The notes beneath the pieces are model-generated. The model searched no databases, had not been told where the DNA came from, and was given only the letters and a program-made list of their open reading frames with translations. A stretch of 64,000 nucleotides of DNA, from contig CM068587.1 in the NCBI GenBank assembly GCA_035048485.1, positions 24,467,034 to 24,531,033 of the forward strand, written 5' to 3'. Position 1 is the stretch's first letter, and each line of letters opens with the position of its first letter. Source of the DNA: Pteria penguin. Lineage: Eukaryota; Mollusca; Bivalvia; Pterioida; Pteriidae. A program made the position numbers and the translations under genes. Shown in pieces: positions 61,006 through 64,000 of the stretch.

Positions 61006-61715
61006 ATTGTATACCTAAAAATAACTGTTGATAGCCTTTGAAACTCAAACTTGATCAAGAAGTCCACTGCATATACCAGCTTTTTTCTTTGAATCAAATA
61101 AATTGGTGGCCTATCTTCAGGTATGGAAAATTGGTGGAACAGGCATGCAAATAGATGAATAAAATTGCAAATCCCATTGTTGTACACTTTTCTTAATTTG
61201 TAAGTTTCCATGAATTATACTACATCTTTATTCCCATACTTACTGTAATTCTTATTAGATATCCATTCATGAATGCCATATAGTTTTATTTATTATAGCC
61301 AATATCCGTATATATATGTAAACAGTAACATGAATAAAAGATTGCACTCAATACATCTCTAGCAAATACCAAACAAAGCATATTCTTGATTTATATCAGT
61401 ATGAATCTGTATGTATGATTTCTACAAATTTTAAAAAATGATAAAGCCATGCAAATTTGATGATTTTGATTTCCACATAAATGCAATATCAGTATTCAAT
61501 TCTGTTTACAGAAAAACTCTCAGGTCAACAACACATAACAGAATCATACATTAAAAATTTATAAAAAGTAATAATCACTGCATAAAAGCTGATACACTCT
61601 TAAATTATACTGATCTACAAATGAAGCAATACAATCTCTTCGTCTGAATTAAATGATTCATTTCTATATATGATGCAATGGTAGCTTCTGCATATCTATT
61701 CTTTACCTTGTAAAA

Positions 61716-61774
61716 GAAATAAGAGGAGTTACCGGCTCAGTTATGTGGCAGAAGTCACCATGGAGCTATACAAT
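61716..61774 (-). mobile_element. 59-bp terminal fragment of the second Penelope-like family, copy J
   Basis: AAGAGGAGTTACCGGCTCAG to GGAGCTATACAAT is nearly identical to the extreme 3' end of copy G (25,477-25,535). The first gene copy lacks it at the homologous point (about 38,713), so it is a precise insertion of only the 3' end, in the 3' UTR just past the last exon. Confidence 0.85.
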
Positions 61775-61887
61775 ATTTTGTAGTTTTTTACTATAAAAAG
61801 AGGTCTTACAAAAAGTTTGAACAATTTTCATGATACAATCCACCCCTGAATCCACCACTGTAATACCTAATGCTGACCTCCTCTTAT

Positions 61888-63455
61888 CTACTGAACAGCC
61901 TTCAACCCCAGCATACTTGACAAACTGAAAAACAAAGAAATGAGTATGCAAATAATTTTGTTCTATGGGGTTTTTTCTCATCAAGGGGCAGATTTTGTGT
62001 AATGGTTGACTGTTCAGCTTGCAGTTCAGAGGATTTGATTCTCGCATTGTGATACTATGTTGAGAAGTTTTATACCCTCTGCTTCAAAGTCTCAATATAA
62101 CAGAAAAATAGGGCACCACAAAAAGGGTGCATGTTGACATGATGAATATGCAACTTGGTCAATACTAAAAACAGACACAGTTTATTTTCAGATAATTTAC
62201 TATAATTGTTACAGTTTCTCCTAATGAAGTGGAGAAAAAATTAGTCAATACATAAAAACAGACACAGTTTATTTTCAGATAATTTACTATAATTGTTACA
62301 GTTTCTCCTAATGAAGTGGAGAAAAAAATAGTCAATACATAAAAACAGACACAGTTTATTTTCAGATAATGTACTATAATAGTTAGAGCTTCTCCTGAAG
62401 TGGATAAAAAACTGCGTACTTTTTATTGGTAAGACAGAGAAGTGCAGACAAGTCCTTGGGAAACAGATGAATGTACAGATGGAAGATATGCACAGATGAA
62501 CAGACCAACAACAAACTGAAGGATGACAGCACTATATCATAATAAATTTATGTACCTTTCTCTGATAAAGAGAAAAACTACAGACAACATTTTTATACCC
62601 CAACCATTTTTCCCTACCCCAGGGGCCAAACCCCTAGTTTGAATGCAAGTACACAACTTTAAATCATGCAGACCTTTCATATGCCATCATGTCCTGGTTA
62701 AGGGAAAGAGGCACTGACAATTTTTTGCGGCAATTTTACCCTATTGCAGAGGCCAGAAGCGCAGATAAGATTCCGGGTACGATTGACAGATGGATGGATG
62801 ACACAGTACATTTATAGCATAATACACCCACATTTTAATGCAGGCGTATAAAAATTGTTGAAATTGATGGGGAAAAAGAAATTCAATCCAAACTTGGAGG
62901 ATTTTACAAGTTTTGTGATTTTGTTAAAGTAAGCAATAAACTATCAAAGCTCCATATAATTTGCTTGTTTCTTCAAAGGGTGAGTATTTATATAGCTTTT
63001 AATGTAATATAATCAAAACTGGACAATACAGTGAAAATCACAAATAAATTTCAGATGCAATATGTCATGATTTAATGGAATTATGATTACACATACATTT
63101 TTGATATACTTGGAGATAAGAAAAAAACCACAGAAATGCCATGTACTTCATCATCTGATAGTTTATCACATTTTCTCATCATACCTCAGTCTATACATGT
63201 ACTTCGATTTGAATAAGATAATTTTTATAAACACAAAAATATACATGTATAATATCAATTCCATTAACAAAGAGACAAAATTACTTACTACTTGAAAAGA
63301 TTTGGAAAATACTGCTTTAGATAGAATAAAGCCAACATGGGATTTTTTGACAACCATGTCTCATCCAGTTTGTTAGCAATGGATAAGGCACACAACTCTG
63401 CACACCGTTTGGTAGACATTACTTCTACTCCTGGCTTTACTGAACCCTCTAACAT
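61888..63455 (-). CDS. Second DHRS7-like gene, last two coding exons (5' part outside the window)
   Basis: Exon 7' is 63,455-63,289 (167 nt, same length and phase as exon 7 of the first copy; 39 of 55 residues identical, including MST-RCAELCA and [10 protein letters not shown]). Exon 8' is 61,924-61,888. Splice borders are conserved (TTTGCAG, GTAAGT, TTTTTCAG). The C-terminus ends LGLKAVQ then TAG, because AAG of the first copy became TAG, so it is seven residues shorter than the first copy's [10 protein letters not shown]. Exons 1-6 should lie to the right of the window. Both splice sites and the frame of exon 7' are intact, so it is probably a working paralogue rather than a pseudogene, but this cannot be proved here. 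Confidence 0.88.
62160..62405. repeat. Tandem triplication, unit about 85 bp, in the last intron of the second copy
   Basis: Three units with AAACAGACACAGTTTATTTT, CAGATAATTTACTATAATTG and TTTCTCCTAATGAAGTGGAG; the first two are almost identical, the third diverged. Absent from the equivalent intron of the first copy. Confidence 0.92.
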
Positions 63456-63777
63456 CTGCAAATCAGACATACCCATTAGCAGAAACTGTGTAAGATACTT
63501 GCCATCTGTGGGAAATAAGTCATGAATACTTGTGCCTAATGTCTATAGTGCTTTAAAGGCTTAAAAAGAAATCCACAATGATTCACATAAATCAAAAAAC
63601 TATAAAACTATAATACAAAATTCAAGCAATAATTCTGGAAATTTCCATGTAATCGGGCTGTTTTACTTATCAAATTTAGAACTGCATGCTTACATAAGAA
63701 TAAAAGACGGAACAAATCTAACATTAAATATAGAGTATTTGATGGTACACTTGTGTGGCCTGCCATCCGTTTAATAA

Positions 63778-64000
63778 ACAAGAGGCCTAAAGTGCCTATA
63801 TTGCTCACCTGATTACAACTCATTCATTTGAAAACAACTGATGATTTTAACTAATTTGTTGATAAATATATTATACATGTACAGTTATTTACTTTCACCA
63901 AGATAAATACAACCATTGCTCGGCTCATAATTTACCATACTAACAGAATACAAACAGAAGTGATTTTATGGCACTCCTTTTCGTCGGAAAAGAGAAGAAT
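63778..64000. repeat. Start of a GCTCACCTGA-family repeat, running off the window
   Basis: AACAAGAGGCCTAAAGTGCC then TATATTGCTCACCTGATTAC and ATTCATTTGAAAACAACTG, matching the copies at 46,225 and 47,037. It lies in intron 6 of the second DHRS7-like gene. Confidence 0.6.

Larger units (their letters stand above)
59495..61887 (-). other. Inferred 3' UTR of the second DHRS7-like gene
   Basis: Similar in blocks to 35,670-38,829 behind the first copy, including the polyA-signal block (AATAAA at 59,518-59,527). It carries its own insertions, absent from the first copy: a hAT-like element (60,299-61,005) and a short Penelope-like tail (61,716-61,774). Confidence 0.5.

Overview
This is eukaryotic, AT-rich, intron-containing DNA. 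A bivalve mollusc is most likely, because the repeat landscape is that of clam-like genomes: tRNA-derived SINEs with (ATCA)n tails, Penelope-like retroelements of the Naiad type with a CxC motif, and dispersed families carrying GCTCACCTGA or TGACCTTGACCTTTGACC. The species cannot be fixed from the window. There is no sign of a bacterial or viral origin.

Left part (1-35 kb): mostly gene-poor. The only plausible host gene is a short intronless minus-strand ORF (3,566-4,219). It encodes a basic, serine-rich protein with a PP1-docking-like KTVSF motif and has a TATAAATA box upstream. The rest is transposon debris: a TTAA-flanked MITE, a TIR element full of TCTCGTTCGAACGAGA palindromes, two Naiad copies arranged head to head (10.9-15.2 kb), further fragments of two Naiad-like families, three SINEs, an RTE-type endonuclease fragment, and two large minisatellites (27.8-28.7 and 32.7-33.8 kb).

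Right part (35-64 kb): a minus-strand DHRS7-like short-chain dehydrogenase gene, start codon at 53,371 and stop at 38,830. Its splice sites, phases and catalytic residues can be read exon by exon (321 residues). A second, paralogous copy enters from the right edge; only its last two coding exons (63,455-61,888) and its 3' UTR lie in the window. The copies share intron and 3' UTR sequence, so they are a tandem duplication with a period of about 23 kb. Each copy serves as the 'empty site' for insertions in the other.

Main result: exon 6 of DHRS7 exists as two adjacent versions (6A 45,849-45,968; 6B 45,679-45,798). Both are 120 nt, both phase 0/0, about 65% identical in protein, and separated by an intron of only 50 nt. 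This is the signature of mutually exclusive exons. They swap the SDR segment just after the YxxxK catalytic site, containing the CPGP cofactor/substrate loop. Other points of note are transposons nested in intron 5 with 5- and 6-bp target duplications, a 57-bp, about 27-copy minisatellite in intron 2, and a LINE ending about 45 bp upstream of the DHRS7 start codon.
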